Positions 45,221 to 59,120 of a stretch of 64,000 nucleotides of DNA are shown one piece after another (the stretch's first letter is position 1; the number at the start of each line of letters is the position of its first letter). The notes under the pieces are model-generated. The model was not told the origin of the DNA, made no database searches, and saw nothing but the letters and a program-made list of their open reading frames with translations. The stretch is from the NCBI RefSeq assembly GCF_043641665.1, contig NC_092189.1:16398833-16462832 (forward strand), written 5' to 3'. Both the position numbers and the translations under genes were made by a program. This DNA comes from Enoplosus armatus. Taxonomy: Eukaryota; Chordata; Actinopteri; Centrarchiformes; Enoplosidae.

Positions 45221-45573
45221 GTGTGTGACAGCCAGAAGGTAGCCCTTACTGATCGTCCAAGCAAGCTGATAGTCAGGAAACTACCATCAGCTGCGCTACT
45301 TCCCACACACATGGCCTCGTTGCCAGTGGAGAGTGAGCCCATTGAACAACAAGGGGTGGTTTGCTACCATGCCCAAGGCTTGAGATTGCCAGCAAAGAAG
45401 AACCAGTGGGAGAGCTACAAGCAGCAGCCATCTCAGTCCTTCCACTCCAAGTAGAAGAGCTGAGGACCGCGGTGCTGCAAGAGATAAAGTTGGCTATGGA
45501 CGGAGAATTAGCTCACGTCAATAGGCTCAGCTCTTCATGGTGTATGTGCGAATATGAGTTTGTCGGACAATGA
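45221..45573 (+). pseudogene. Possible decayed coding fragment, unidentified
   Basis: Two overlapping plus-strand frames (45221-45454 and 45361-45573) look better balanced in composition than the surroundings. The second contains the helical, charged run VEELRTAVLQEIKLAMDGEL. A single shift near 45430 would join them into one reading, which might indicate a broken ORF or retro-copy. I recognise no family, and no splice sites or promoter support it. Confidence 0.15.
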
Positions 45574-48500
45574 GTTTGTAGGACTACTCCCTCCCCTGAG
45601 TATCAAATTGAGCTGTGGCCATACGCAGCAAAACGTGTTCGGAGAGATTGGTGAAATAAGGCTAACACCCACCAACAAGCATGCTTCACTGGAGGCCAGT
45701 GTTCCTGGAGCACATAAAAACACTGCATGTCGACTGTGGTAACTAAGCCAAACAGGAAGAAGAGGGTTTTGTCTTCGGTTAAAACAATCCTTGGCTGCTT
45801 TTGCTGAGGGTAAGTGAATGGGTTCAATCGGGGTAAGATTGAAATGGTTCAACCTAACACAGTGTAGAGCAGAAGACAGAAGATTTGCATACATGTACTC
45901 AACCATAGTGGCTAAGTGCTCCAGTACACAGACACTGTAGCATGCTATATATCTGACAGGGATTCTTTTAATGAGAAATACATCATAATGTATGTTTGAT
46001 TATCCTCACAATTCCTAAAAATCAAATCAGTGGTTATTTCCTTTAAAACATTAGCATAAGGGACTGCTCTTTAAGCACTTACTTTAATAACGTTGTTCAA
46101 ACCATTTAATCACTGATAATGCATTCACACTAGCTCACTATATCCAATTATCTGCTCTGCACTGACATCAGTCCACCCTGTGCTCCATGTTAGCACTGAT
46201 CAGTATTAATCTAATCAATTATAGAATCATTTGACAAGCCAAAGGCTACGCAAATCTTATACTAACTGAGCTCTGTAAAACATGTCATGCATTGTAATGA
46301 GAGTACTTGATAATATCCCCAAGCCACAGCCATTTGTGTGGCAACAAGGGCAGATGATTTGAAATACTGAGCATTAAATAGGAGAAAACCACCATGGCAT
46401 TGTTGCCTATTATACATTTCTGAAACTACAGTGGCATGCTCTCCTGAGAGCCGACTTTCACCAGCCCTGATGCACATGCTCAGAAATATCATATCCTTGG
46501 TAATATTGGCTAAGCGGTGATTGCATTCTTCCTGATATTCTGCAGTTCATTAACCTATAGCTAAAAAACTCCCCAGACGGTTGATCTAATAGAGAGGACA
46601 CAGTGCTCTATCCCCTCTGCTCCAATAACTAAAGAGTAAAGATAATTAGGGCCCAGTTAACAAGATGAGATGCAAATTTTCTTTTCCATGGTATAGTTCA
46701 ATTATAATTTGCTCCCAGTGGGCTTAACATTCTTGGGAATAGTGACTATGTATACCCATGGGTCATCCAAATACAGTCCTTCCACTTATATTGGATGACA
46801 TTTCCACAGTAAGACAGGTGTAATCCTTTGGTTATTGCATGTCAATAACTACAACTCAAATGGAATCCTTCATTTAGCTCACACTTAGAGCAGCACCAGG
46901 GAAAGTTGGCCCTTCTAATAAGGGGGGAAAGTAAAAAGGAGTATAACAATGGCAATGCATAATGGATTAGCCCAGGTCTGCAGGCTGAATATCAAGCAGG
47001 CTCTCTAGTACACACAGGCCACCTGAGCTCTGTTACAACAGAGTTGTTAAGGTAGGAATAAGCCACCAGGTGAACGCCCACCCTGACACTCACTTTGACA
47101 CACATGATATAGATAAATGAAGCATGCTAATGAGCTTTCTAGAGGCTTCCCACCAATAGGAAGGGATAATCTGTAAGGACATGTCCCTGCTTGAATTAAT
47201 TGTATTATAAAAGGAGAGTAGGCAGAAAATACCACAGCAGTAAATATGGCTGACTGCTGAATAAGAATATGATAATATCATGAAGTTAATGAACTGAAAT
47301 AATCTTCAAAACATAGTACATAGTACAGTACTTAACCTCTACGCCTTTCTAATTTCTATTTCTACTTTGTAAAACAATTTGCATCTAAGAAAACCAGAGC
47401 TTCACTGTCGCGGTTAAACTGGAAAAACTGATTAGGTGGTGTCACAACGTTGGTATTCTCAATGACCGCAGCCAAGATGTTCACATAAATACGCAGATGT
47501 TGAATGGGTGGAGGATGTCAGAGTGAAAAGTTGCTGCAGCTGGTGCCAAGATACACAGCGTTTGGAAATAGACACAGGTACACATACCCGGCACTGCCAC
47601 GAGGTACTGGCACATGTTGAAGTGGACTTGGCACTCACGCTTGCGAACAGATGTTAATCCAGGACAGATAATTACATCAGTGAGTGAGCAGACATTTTTC
47701 CACTTAATTTCCGTCTTTTAAAAGTGCGACTACTCCCCAGAGGCACTTTGCTAGAGAGATGCCCCTGGACCTGGTACCTGGGAAGAAGCCCAAAGCACCC
47801 CAGTGAGAGTCCTGATCGCTGGGCTTCGGTGTGACCTCGTCCTCAGTGGGAGGCCTGTCAGTGTGTCAGTGTCACTTCCACAGATGTGTTGCAGTGTGTG
47901 TGTGTGAGAGTGAGAGGAGTTAAGTTGTCAGCCAATTGCATTTCTTTTCAATTATTTTTAAACATCTTCAGAATGCTCCAGCTAATTATGCATTACAAAG
48001 ACTTTTATATTGTTGTGCAAAACCAAATCTGCTTTTTATTGTCAGTTATATTCTTTGTAAGGTACCAATTTGATATACTTTTTAGCGGTAGAAGTCAAAA
48101 GCAATCAATTTTGATCTTGATTGCTTTTGCCTCCCTCTTTAGTTTACTGTATAACAGTTTCTACTGCAACTTAGCCTGCCTTGCCTGGTTAATGAGAGTC
48201 ATCCATGTCTCTACATGTTACCAATTTACTTCCAATTATAACTTAGCCACTGTGTTTTGGGGTTTTTTGGCCAACAGTCAGGCTTGCTAGCGTGATAGCA
48301 AATAACTTTAGTCTGCTCCACTTCAGTGTCAAATGATTCTTCATTATTGTCTATCTGGAAACTGGTAAGTAGGTTAGATGAGAACAGGACAATTTATCAG
48401 CGGCTCCTAGTTGTAATTTAGCAACCCAGATCCACAATGGCACAGAGTTGAGCTCCGGGACAAGGGTTCTGTCCTGCCCAGGCCACAATAAATCCTACTT

Positions 48501-51500
48501 TAAATTAAGTTAGCATGTTCTGCTACATTGCTTAATGAGCAGCGCTAGTAAACAATATTGTGGTACTCTCTTTGATTGATTGGTGACAGCAGCTTTACTG
48601 CTTTCACAAGGGCCTCAAAAGGACACAAGGGGTTCTTATGGCAGATGCTTTCATCACTTACCAACAAATGTTGGCACTTTGTTTCCTCAATACTCAATAA
48701 AGCTTAGGGAGTAGTCCTACAAAGGGTGACTTCAGGGATATTATGATTGTGTATATGTGTGGCTGATTGTGGTGTGTGCTTGTGTGCACACATGCGTATG
48801 TTTGTAGGTAAGTGAAGAGGAAGGGCGAAGAACTGCATTAGGGAAATTTACAGTCCATAAGACATTAGATAATTCATGGTGTGGAACCGTGCGATAAATA
48901 AAAGCACAAGCGTGGGTAAATAGTCTGCAGCAATGAGTGTCACACTTGAAAAAGACCTTCCAAAGACCTTTTTGCCTTTGACAAAGCAAGTGGGCACCGA
49001 TAACTCCTCCCTACCTGCCACCTGTCTGAAATATAAGTGCCCATTTCTCACATTCTCTACTTAAGCCAGTCTTTTTCTAATGAAATACATAGCCTATAAA
49101 GAAATGTAGCTCCAGAAATGAGCCGCTTGCCTAATATAGGTTTTAAATGTCAGCTTGGATTGTGTTACTGAGTTTTCTAATCCGTCTTTCAAGTATTTTC
49201 AGGGCCTGATTTGGTTTCTCCGTGTTTGGGAAATAGACATTTCTTCTTTACAGTGATATGTTTCTGTCTTCTTCTCGTTGGCAGCTACTTTACGTAACTG
49301 TACAAAGTTGCAATTAAAACCATTCCATGAGGTATAATTAAATGTAGGGGCCTCTATGGTGTGGGAAATGAAGTGTGCAGTATTGAGTAGTGTTGATATA
49401 CAAAAGCCCTTTCCCATCGATCCTGAGGAGAACTTAGTTTAATGTCCTTGGAAAGTGCGGCAGGTAATCTATTGAGTTATTAAACTGTGAAGGGCCAGGG
49501 AATGCTGAGGCAAATTGTGATTCCTGCAGGAATTCTTGTTGCACCAAAGCTTTCGCCACCACCAAACTCTCCTCCATCTAAACACCTGCACAGAGTTTCA
49601 GTATTAATAGACAAGCCATTTCTCTTCTGACCTTAGATAGTACAGTGCTTGAACTTAAGTGAAGGGGGAGAAGTGAATGCAAGGGAGAACTGGCTTAGGG
49701 TCCCGATGGAATTAATTTACTACAACGTTCTGTTGACAGGAGGACATGACAAAAGGACATGTCATACACAGGAAACATGGTTAACACTTCCAATCATCTC
49801 TGGTGTGAAAGAGAAATCACTAGGATAACACTTGCGAAGTAAAAAAAAAAAAATGTCATTGCTTGAGGGCTTGTCCTCCTGCCACAAAAAAAAAAAAGCA
49901 ATAACACATGGTGAGGCAGTTCACGTGCGATGCCATTTTTGACACGTCCCTTCTGATAATGTTCAAACCATTGAGCTCAAATGAAGGTGGCATTCAGCCG
50001 GGCAGTTTTCTGGCCTCAGATATGTGACAAATTAATTAAAAAAAAGGTGCAGGTGACAGGTGAGGCCCAGCTTTCGAGAATGAGGACATATCCCAGGGCT
50101 GGCTGGTGGGGTCTCATTGGGAATGCAGATATGCACCATATGTGTTTAATCACTCATCGGAGAGCATGATAGTAGCCCAGACCTGACACATTTTTCAATG
50201 GGTTAACAACGTCTATGTGTACCACAATCAGGCAAGGAGCTCATTGATATGGGAGAATGGAGGGTATGAGCTTGAGGTATACACAGCAGATTGTTCCTCT
50301 CTGTCTCCAGGGTCAGGCTTGTGTTTTCCTCCATCTTCTGCCCATCTCCCACAAGAATCCTAAGCTCAGCAACAATATGGCTCAATTATGGGACGCCACT
50401 GCTTCTTCTATTCTCCAGTGGCATGTAAGGAGGAATTAAAAATGTGTAATATCTGAGGAATCACACACCCGGACGCACTGACCTGATATGTGACATTCTA
50501 GCTTCTCCTGTCTGGATCTTTTGTTCTGGAAGACTAGTCACAGGAAAAGCCATGTTCAATAAAATTGCTTACACTGTCAGGCGGGGCTGTGCTGGAGGAC
50601 AAGAAGCGGGTTTGAACAATATTGTGTTCACAGGACAAGATTTTATTTTATTTTTATTTTTTTTACAAATATCGGAAGGCGGTCAAGAGTGTGTGAAGAT
50701 GCAGGTGTGAAAACAGAAGATGTCATTACATGAATGACACCTAACATGCATGTTCTTGAGGGAAAAAAAGAATGAGGAAATAGGTCTGACATTTGGAACA
50801 CAATTTCATCTTTTCAGGGGTAGAGGAAGTGTCTCTTCACTTTTATAGTTCAATCTGCTCAGATGTAAACATACACACATAAAAGAGGCATTGGCTTCAT
50901 TTGAACAAGGTGCACACAGGTGCACCTTTACTACAATATCCCCAACACATCAGCAGCCTGTTTTTATTGTCACAAGACACGTGTACACTGGCTAACCATA
51001 TCACCACCATATCATGCAGATAAATGTCATGCGCTCCCTTAAGAAAGCATTATGGCACCTGATAAGGACACAATGTAAATTAGGCTTGGGGCTCTACTGT
51101 TCTGTAAGGGAGCCTGTCATATCCAAGAATAAAATGCAAATCATGCATTATCGCCAAGCACACTCCCCATCCAGGAGAGTGATGCCTTTGTGTTCTCATG
51201 CAGCAGCAGAAGGTGCATGGTCTTCTAGTGGGAAAAAAAACAGACACAAAAACAGGCCTTTGACATGAAACTGCACTCATGACTGAAAGGGACTTGTCAA
51301 TCGCATGGACAATACCCGTCTCTCACCCTGTAATTATGGGTTTCATTACACAACCATGCACCTCTCTCATGCTGTCACTACACCTATCTCTGTGTATATA
51401 TGCACCCACAGGCAGACACAGACAGCTGCACACACACAAACGGAGTGAGAGACTAGCTGCAAACAGGATATATGACAACACTTGCTTTTTTTGTAATCTT

Positions 51501-52329
51501 CTTAAGGAAATGTATGCATCAAAACAAAGTGTAGTAAATCCTCAGGCTTGGCTTTTCTTTGCTGTGGGAGAGAAACAAAACCGTGGTGAGTTGGAGCAAT
51601 GCAAAGACACAGCAACGAAAATAAATGTCAAAGGAGATTTTAATCACAGATTGTTGGGTGCCTATAGAGAGTTACATCTACAGACAGCTACAACAGGACT
51701 CAGTGCACTCAGTCTTTTTATTGCGTATGCAGTCAGAACATGTGCAGTGTTTGAAATCTCAGAAGGAGCATCCTAGTGATTTAGGAATATCTACTTTTGT
51801 GGTTGGGGTAAAAAAAAAAGAAATACAACTTGTTTTCACAGGTTATAATTAAAAAAGGATATTTCAAGTCTTTGTGTACACCTGTGCGGGCAATTACACA
51901 AATTACACATTTGTTTTTTCATGATCACTGAACTATAAAAGCCTGCTTTGAATGTGTGTTTAGAGAAGCCACTCGTTGGAAGATCCAATGCCTCATGGAA
52001 ACTATAGAAAGGCATTGAAAATTTGATGCTCGTGCACCTTCAAAAGCTGATATGGATTAATGTCTGTAAGGGCACAATGGCTGTGTGCGGATGTGACTGC
52101 AGAGGTTTTAAATGGAAACTTATTATGACTCGACATCCCACACAAAATGTGTATTGTGTTGGATGTTGGCCATCTAACATTCATCCATCTGACATTTGAC
52201 AAAGGACCCCAACATTTTTCATAAACTCCCCCCATCTAATAATGGGACCCAGTGGCATTCGAGAAGTGTACTCAATCTTTCATTCACTCTTTTATATTCA
52301 TATGCATGTGCTATAATGCTTTGGTGGAG
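45574..52329. other. Long non-coding stretch
   Basis: No gene supported. It includes a conserved-looking patch at 46560-46740 with an exact octamer (ATGCAAAT near 46671) and TAATTAGGGCCC. There are GT-rich runs near 47888-47912 and 48750-48800, and poly(A) runs near 49842 and 49886. The 165-codon ORF at 51279-51776 has no domain and runs through low-complexity sequence. Confidence 0.45.
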
Positions 52330-52600
52330 GCCATTCAGAGCTAATGAATGGATGTAATTGAGAGGCTGAAGTAATACACAATTGAAGTCTTTCACGGGTT
52401 TTATGGATCTGAGGCTAATTAATGAAAAATAGAAGCCGCATTGTCTCCCATCAAATCCAATCCTTAATTCACCAGGGTCCCAATCACCCCTTCACTGGAG
52501 CCTAACATTTTAATCATCCTACCTCTAGAGCACAAGGCTAGTCCCCTAGTCGATTATTGCAATTCAATTTAGCATATTAATTATAGCCGCTGCCGAAGGG
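52330..52600. promoter_or_regulatory. Candidate conserved non-coding element
   Basis: The stretch combines several features common in vertebrate enhancers near developmental genes: GAGCTAATGAATGG, GGCTAATTAATGAAAAAT, CTTAATTCACC, TTTTAATCATCC, CGATTATTGCAATTCAATTTAGC and ATATTAATTATAGCC. It has long complex text with no reading frame. The call is by style only; no alignment was possible. Confidence 0.25.
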
Positions 52601-55600
52601 TATGTTCTTTCTCTCTTTGCGAGGTGAACAGCTCCATGTTTTCCTCTCCCAACATGTTTGCTTATCTTTGGCCTCGTTTAGGGCATGTGTATATTGCATT
52701 GTTACTATGGGATACAGTATGGTAATTTACTTCCCTGCGCCCCAGACCATCGGTATAAATGAGTGGACAACTCTACAGAGGAGCTCCCTCTGTTAATCCT
52801 TCTATAAAGACTAATAAGATCAATGATGCCCCCCATGGGAGGTCAGGAGCTTCAAGGGATTCTGGGTGGTGTTGCATATGGCCTTGAACTTTCTAAAAGA
52901 CCCTTGTGCAAGGGATTTAGGAAACTGTACATAGGCAGTCTGCGGTCTTTTTGTCCTGTTTATTAACTGAACCACTCTGGTTGGTCAAGAGCCGTTGGCT
53001 GAATGAAAGGACCTTCTATGCTAGTACTCAGGACAGCAAGGTGAAACAGAGGAAGTACTGTACACTCAATGCTTACTATAATGTAACAATGGAAGAGGGG
53101 GAAAAAAAAGATTTTAAGTCCGTCCTTGAAGAATGGAAATATTATACATCTGTGTTCAAATATTAATGAGTAGCTTAAAAGAGATGTATTCCTGTGCATC
53201 GATAGCCTCAAACAATTCCCATTACTTTCAAGTTTTATGAGTTAATACAAAACAGTTAGTGCTGTTCTTGCCATTTAATGGTTGATAGCCTGATTTGTAT
53301 ACACTGCACTAAGACTAACATGCCTAAAGGCAAGTTCAAGCTTTGCACATTACAATGCTGCAGAGTCTGCGTGATGTGAGGTGATGATAAAGTGAGTCCC
53401 CCTGCTGTGGGTCTCTCCTTGCTCAGTACAGAGGACTACCACACACACACCCCGACGCCCCCCGGCCTCGTCTCCACTCCGCTGTCCCTGGGCTCCTGGC
53501 ATTCCTGCCCAGACCCCTGTCAAACCCCAGAGAAGAGGCAGATGGGCCTGGCTTTTTATGTACTAATCAAGGAGGAATTTGCTCCCTCACAGACACGTCA
53601 CCTCTGACCCATGTGTCTAGTCACATTCATTATTCATCCTCACCGAGGTGAGCTGCTGTAAAGGGTCGAGAGCAGAGTGGAGCAGGCGAAGGGGAAGAGG
53701 ATGCGGGGTGGAGTGATGAGCGCTTGTCGTGCTTTGCTCCAGCTGCCAGCTCATCCTGGTTTTCAAGTGTCCCTCAGTCCTTTATACCAAAACGGAGGCC
53801 CTCATGTAACATTTGGGTCAAACCACTGTGGCCCATGTTGTGCTTTTCTTGCCTTCATTCACACACTCCCTATCTCCTTCATTCCCTTTCCTTTCTGGTG
53901 ACAACTGGGGACAAACCATCTGGACAGTATCATCAGCAGAATGGCTGATTAGGAGCAAAGGAAACAGGAGTCCAGGTAGGGGGTCCTGGGATTGTTTAAA
54001 GGTCGGATGGAAGATATTTGTGAGTGGTTGCCTTGCTTTAATCAATATTAAAATGTCTTGTTGCCTTAGTAATTCTTAATATACATGTACATAGCACATT
54101 GTATTTGCAAATTAAAAATAGTTCCTGTCTAACAAAAATACCCCTTTCTTAGTCAATTGTAATGCTTTATCTTCTCCTTCTTCATGCATTTGCTTAATTT
54201 ACCATGAGAGGGAACATCATTGAGGTTCGAAATTTTGCAAACCGTCTCGAAGAACTGACAAAATAAGGACCTTGTGGAATATAGTTTTTGCTGGCCAGGT
54301 GGAGGCACAATAATTGTAGTACAGAGACTGATCACTTTTATAAAACATATACGTATTAGCCCATTAAGTACAAGTATTCACATTACTGCAAACATTATGA
54401 AACGCTCACTATGGTGGATGGCCAAGCTTAAGTGAGTATCAAGTCTCTACAAGTTGATTTTAATACCATACTGAGTTGAACTGAAGCCCACTGGCTGAAA
54501 CTGTTATGGTCCACAACCCGCAAGCCCTAAATATGTTTAACATGAATTTAATACACATTCTCTTGATTTCTTCAGAAATGTGCTATGTCTTTTTTATTTT
54601 TTATTTGCACATTTCCCCCATTTTTCTCTTTTGACCAGTGTGCTTAAACATAGTGCATATTATTAGTGTTTGTAACCATACTTTAAGTACAATAACTACA
54701 TAATCTTTGAGCCAATACAATACACAATGGCAGGTCACCACCTTTAGCAAAAATGGCAATAACGTAATTTTAGTCTTGTAACTTGTCACTGATACATGCA
54801 GGTTTTTTTTTTGACGGAGCATATCCTGATTCACCCACGAGAGAGCAATAAAACAAACCCAAAAAAGTGTATTCATAGCTCCACATAATTTCTTGACAGG
54901 AATAAATAAATAAAAAAAACAACCAAAATAATGGAAGCAGGCTTTCAACGGTAATCACCATTTTTTGATATTTATTCGGAGGTTTTACACGTAACACCAA
55001 ATATGGAAGGTTTTAATATTGTGCATTCTTCAAGGTTAGATTTTACTACATATCGTACATGCACGAACATGCATGCATGTGTCTGCATGCGGTATACAGC
55101 ATCAGCTTCTCATTTTATGTCCTTATTATGAATGTTGATTTTTTGGAATATACATCTTGTAAAACATTTTATAAAATGTCATGTTAAATATGTGCTACAT
55201 TAAAACTGTTTATATTGTAACTTTTAAATCCTGAAGACTGTAGTATGCAGCAAGAAAATGACTCATTGAGATACAACACTCATGTGCCTTCTAATGCCCT
55301 ATCCGCACCACTTTTAGTTCATTACAGCCATGACAACACGTATTTATGAGACCATCAATATATTTTCTAATCAACAGAATGAGAGGAAGAGAAAAAAAGT
55401 CTGGAGTGCATACAGTACAAAGAAATAGCTATTAGTACCACGCTAAAATGCTAGAATGTAATAAGGTCAGCAAGTACCAGAAAAATATGATCACACTTCT
55501 CAAAGGCTAATTCCATATCACATTCATGTTAGCACACTAATCAATTTAGATTCACCCATCAAGCTTAGTCAGATCATTAGGAAGCAATTTTCATTTTGCC

Positions 55601-58109
55601 TGAGAGTCCATTAGTTGCTTGAGTAACATTGAACTCTAAATTGATGCGCTCAAATTGCATCTGGACTGATTTCAGAACAATAACAAGCACAGAGAATTAC
55701 ATGCAAATGCATCATTAGATCTAAAAATCTATTGTCAGTTGCAGCCACTGATGGTGCAAACACATCAAGCTGTAACATCTTCACATTACCACCAACTTTG
55801 CCAATCGTTGCAATTGCTTCTTTTATTGATGTGTTTATGGTGGCTTTGGGCACCCTTGCTCCTTCACATCTTAATAGATGGAAATAGCAGCGTGTACGCT
55901 CCACTGAGCATCACAGGAAGTGACTTTCAGCTACCTTACACAAGGTGGGTAAATCAGTGGGGAGCAAGCCATTATGGCAGTGTTGTGGTTCATTTGAGTG
56001 CCGTGCACTGTGCAAGAAAACATGATCTTTCCAAGTGGCCAGGGGATTCTGCACAGCGGGGTCGCTGGGGAGGAGTTGCCCCGTAAATTACAACTAATTA
56101 CAGCTTCTATTGAGCTGAAATCCACTCTGCTCAGTCCCACAATTCCACTAAGACACAGGAGGGATTTCACTCTTCCCCACTTAAAGCTCACTATCTATAG
56201 GCAACACTGAGAGCCTTGCCAGCATTTAAATAAGCATCCTAACATGTACTGAGATGCAATGAGTAGATAAATGTGGAAACAGTAGAGCGGGTTCATAGAC
56301 ACAGAAAATATGCTTCATGAAATAATATAATATATATTTTTTTCATTGTCAATTTAATCTTATTTCATTATAGATTAATAAATACCATAGAATTTACATA
56401 ATCTATCTAAAATTGCTAATAAGATAATTAATGTTGTATAGACCGTGACATGAAAATTATTGCCTCACTTCTGTTTTGTTTTCCCACAATACTGCAATTA
56501 ATAAAAATAAATGTTACAACACTGGACGCTCTGTTCATAGCTTGGGATGATGTAAGTGTGATGCAATTCCCTCGGCCCATGGTTTCAGAAAAAGGAAAGC
56601 TGTTTTCGAGTGTGTAACAGTGTGAGGTCTGACAGAAAAGAGGATCATTTTTAAATAAAAAGAAAAACCTGTATCTTCGGTTGCCGTGTCATCCCAAAAA
56701 AGCCTTTTATCATGTGCTGCTTCTACACTCGACCGGGGCCTTTCACTTTCCTTCAAAATCACACATTATGCACACAAGGCAAGCTACGGCCCAGAGAATG
56801 CCAGCATTGTGGATTGTGTTTACAAGCATCTTCTCACAATAAAGAAAAGGCCCACAAGCATCATACAATCTGATAGAGAGAGGGGAAATAGAAAGGGCAC
56901 GGCATGATGGTGGTACCTGAAAAAGACACAAAAAAGATGCAGCCAAAGCTGTGCAGTTGTTCGATTTATTAATTTCAGAGACCAATAAAAGAGTCGCAGG
57001 CTGCTCAGGGTTTTTGCCCCACTTTGTGTGGAGGAGATGTGATATAAATAAGATTATAGTCAATGTTTGGATTCCATTCAAACCCCCAATCAGAAACTCC
57101 ACAAAAAGTGCGGAGAGAGTGACCATAAATGCTCTCGGGCCCTCTCTGCTTTTTTAAAGATGATCTTCAAGGAACTGGTCATTGTACTGTTAACATGGGC
57201 ACAGAGACAAAACTCTCTTCTGCTCTCCACTTCTCTCGTCACCTCTCTTTTCACAGTCAGAGCTACTATTAGGAAAAAAACAAAACGAAAATCAAAAAAA
57301 CGATAAATTACTCTGCTCGCTCATTGCATAGCATCAGACTAACTCGTTGGACTCACTCAGCGTGGCACAGGGATGATGGCCACCGGCCACTCCTGCCATG
57401 TTTGTCATTGAGATGGGTACATGTCTCACATCACCCAAAAAAAAGGGGGCGAAAAAAGTAGAATGGGATGGAGGTAGTAACTTTAGTGCCAGATACTGGG
57501 CTGTTGAAAGTGAGTGTGGTGCCCAATCTTCTCAGTGAGGGTGGCAGACAGAGAGCGCACATTAACACCTGTGAGACTGGTAAGCCACGGCTTTGGCAAA
57601 GCCTCTTAGTCCAGGCCTGTGTCATCCATTTTATGTGGCACTGGCACAGAGGCATTTATACACTTCGGTATTACAGTGGGGTATATGCTTGACGTCTGTG
57701 GAAATACGTCCCCCTTGTCTTGGCACAGTGTGGCCTTTACATAAGTGTGACAGGGAGGGAAACTTTTTGCAACTGTGAGAAAGGCCTGGCAGAACTCAGA
57801 ACTCAACCACATTGACAAGTCATGATAGTTTACAGTCGATCCAAGCTGAGACCCTTACAAACACCAAACAAACGTCCTTTTCATCCCATTTATTTTTAAT
57901 CTTATTTATCAATAAGAGGAAGACTTATGTAGTAGGTTTGTTGATGATAGTGCTGTTAGTTGATGATGGTGCTGTGCTGTGTTTTTATTCAGGCAGTGGC
58001 AGACTCTCCTGTTGTTGCTGTATGTTACTGCTCAGTTGGGCGTGGCACTCCTGATGTGGGTGTGTAATATTCCACTGTGCCAACTGGCAAACACATCTCA
58101 TCCCTGTTC

Positions 58110-58128
58110 CACACACACACACACACAC
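58110..58128. repeat. (AC)n microsatellite
   Basis: About nine uninterrupted AC units. Confidence 0.85.
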
Positions 58129-59088
58129 TGAACTATCAAAAGCCAGGATCATGCCCAATACAACTAAAACAGTTAATATGATATTATACTGAGATAATGT
58201 ATTATTTGATTATTATTAGATACACCTTGCTAAAACTAATGCAGTCACATACTACAGCCCTGGATCCTTCATGAAGCTTTGAATGTTTTTCATGATTTAC
58301 TTTATGGTCATTGTGAAGGGTGTGTATTCTGTGTATTAAATTGTATTTCTGAGAGGTGTTTATAACGTTGAGTTGCGCCCTTGTTAATATAAGTGAGGTG
58401 GACAAATATGTTAGAAAAATCTCTGTATCAGCACCTCTCTGAAACAGTTTCAACAATATTCAACAACATTATACCTTTCACAAAGGTAGGATTTACTTCA
58501 TGGTTGTATCAGACTGAATTAGTTTAAGCTGCAGCAGTTGTAACTAGTAAACTGGCAACTGAGTGTACAAACAGAAAAATACATAATTTACTCACTGTGA
58601 TGTAGCTACAAAAGAATGTGTGTTTGATGTCATATAACAAGTACAGCACTGAGTCAAGCAATATCATTAATTGCTTATAGGAATATTTAAAAATATAGAG
58701 ACATTATACATTTAATATTATTATTATTATTTTAAATACATCAGGCTTCCTGTAAAGTCACTAAACCCTAACATGTATGTTCTAAGTCCTTTTAGGGATA
58801 TTATACAGTGCTTGAAATGATAAATAATAAATTGAGCGTAGTGCTTTGAAAATGTGAAATTTGAAAATGATATGTAATGTTGTCATATAGTAAAGTCACA
58901 CATACAAACTTCATGACTTCTAGAGGTTGATGCTGACGCCCATACATACACTCCTTCATACTGTACGTTGTTTTTCATACTTTTCATTTCTACATGTTTC
59001 ACAGACAGAAATTGTTGTTGTTTTGTATTTTTATCATACCTCTACCTACTCCAATCTTATCCGATTTACATTTTTCTTTGCTGTGTCG

Positions 59089-59120
59089 CATTACTATCTG
59101 GTAACATTACTATCTGGTAA
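59089..59120. repeat. 16-bp exact tandem duplication
   Basis: CATTACTATCTGGTAA occurs twice back to back (59089-59104 and 59105-59120), with no flanking repetition. It is likely a recent replication-slippage event. Confidence 0.9.

Noticed and set aside
51279..51776. 165-codon plus-strand ORF
   Set aside because: No recognisable domain, no codon bias and no splice or promoter context; plausible as chance.
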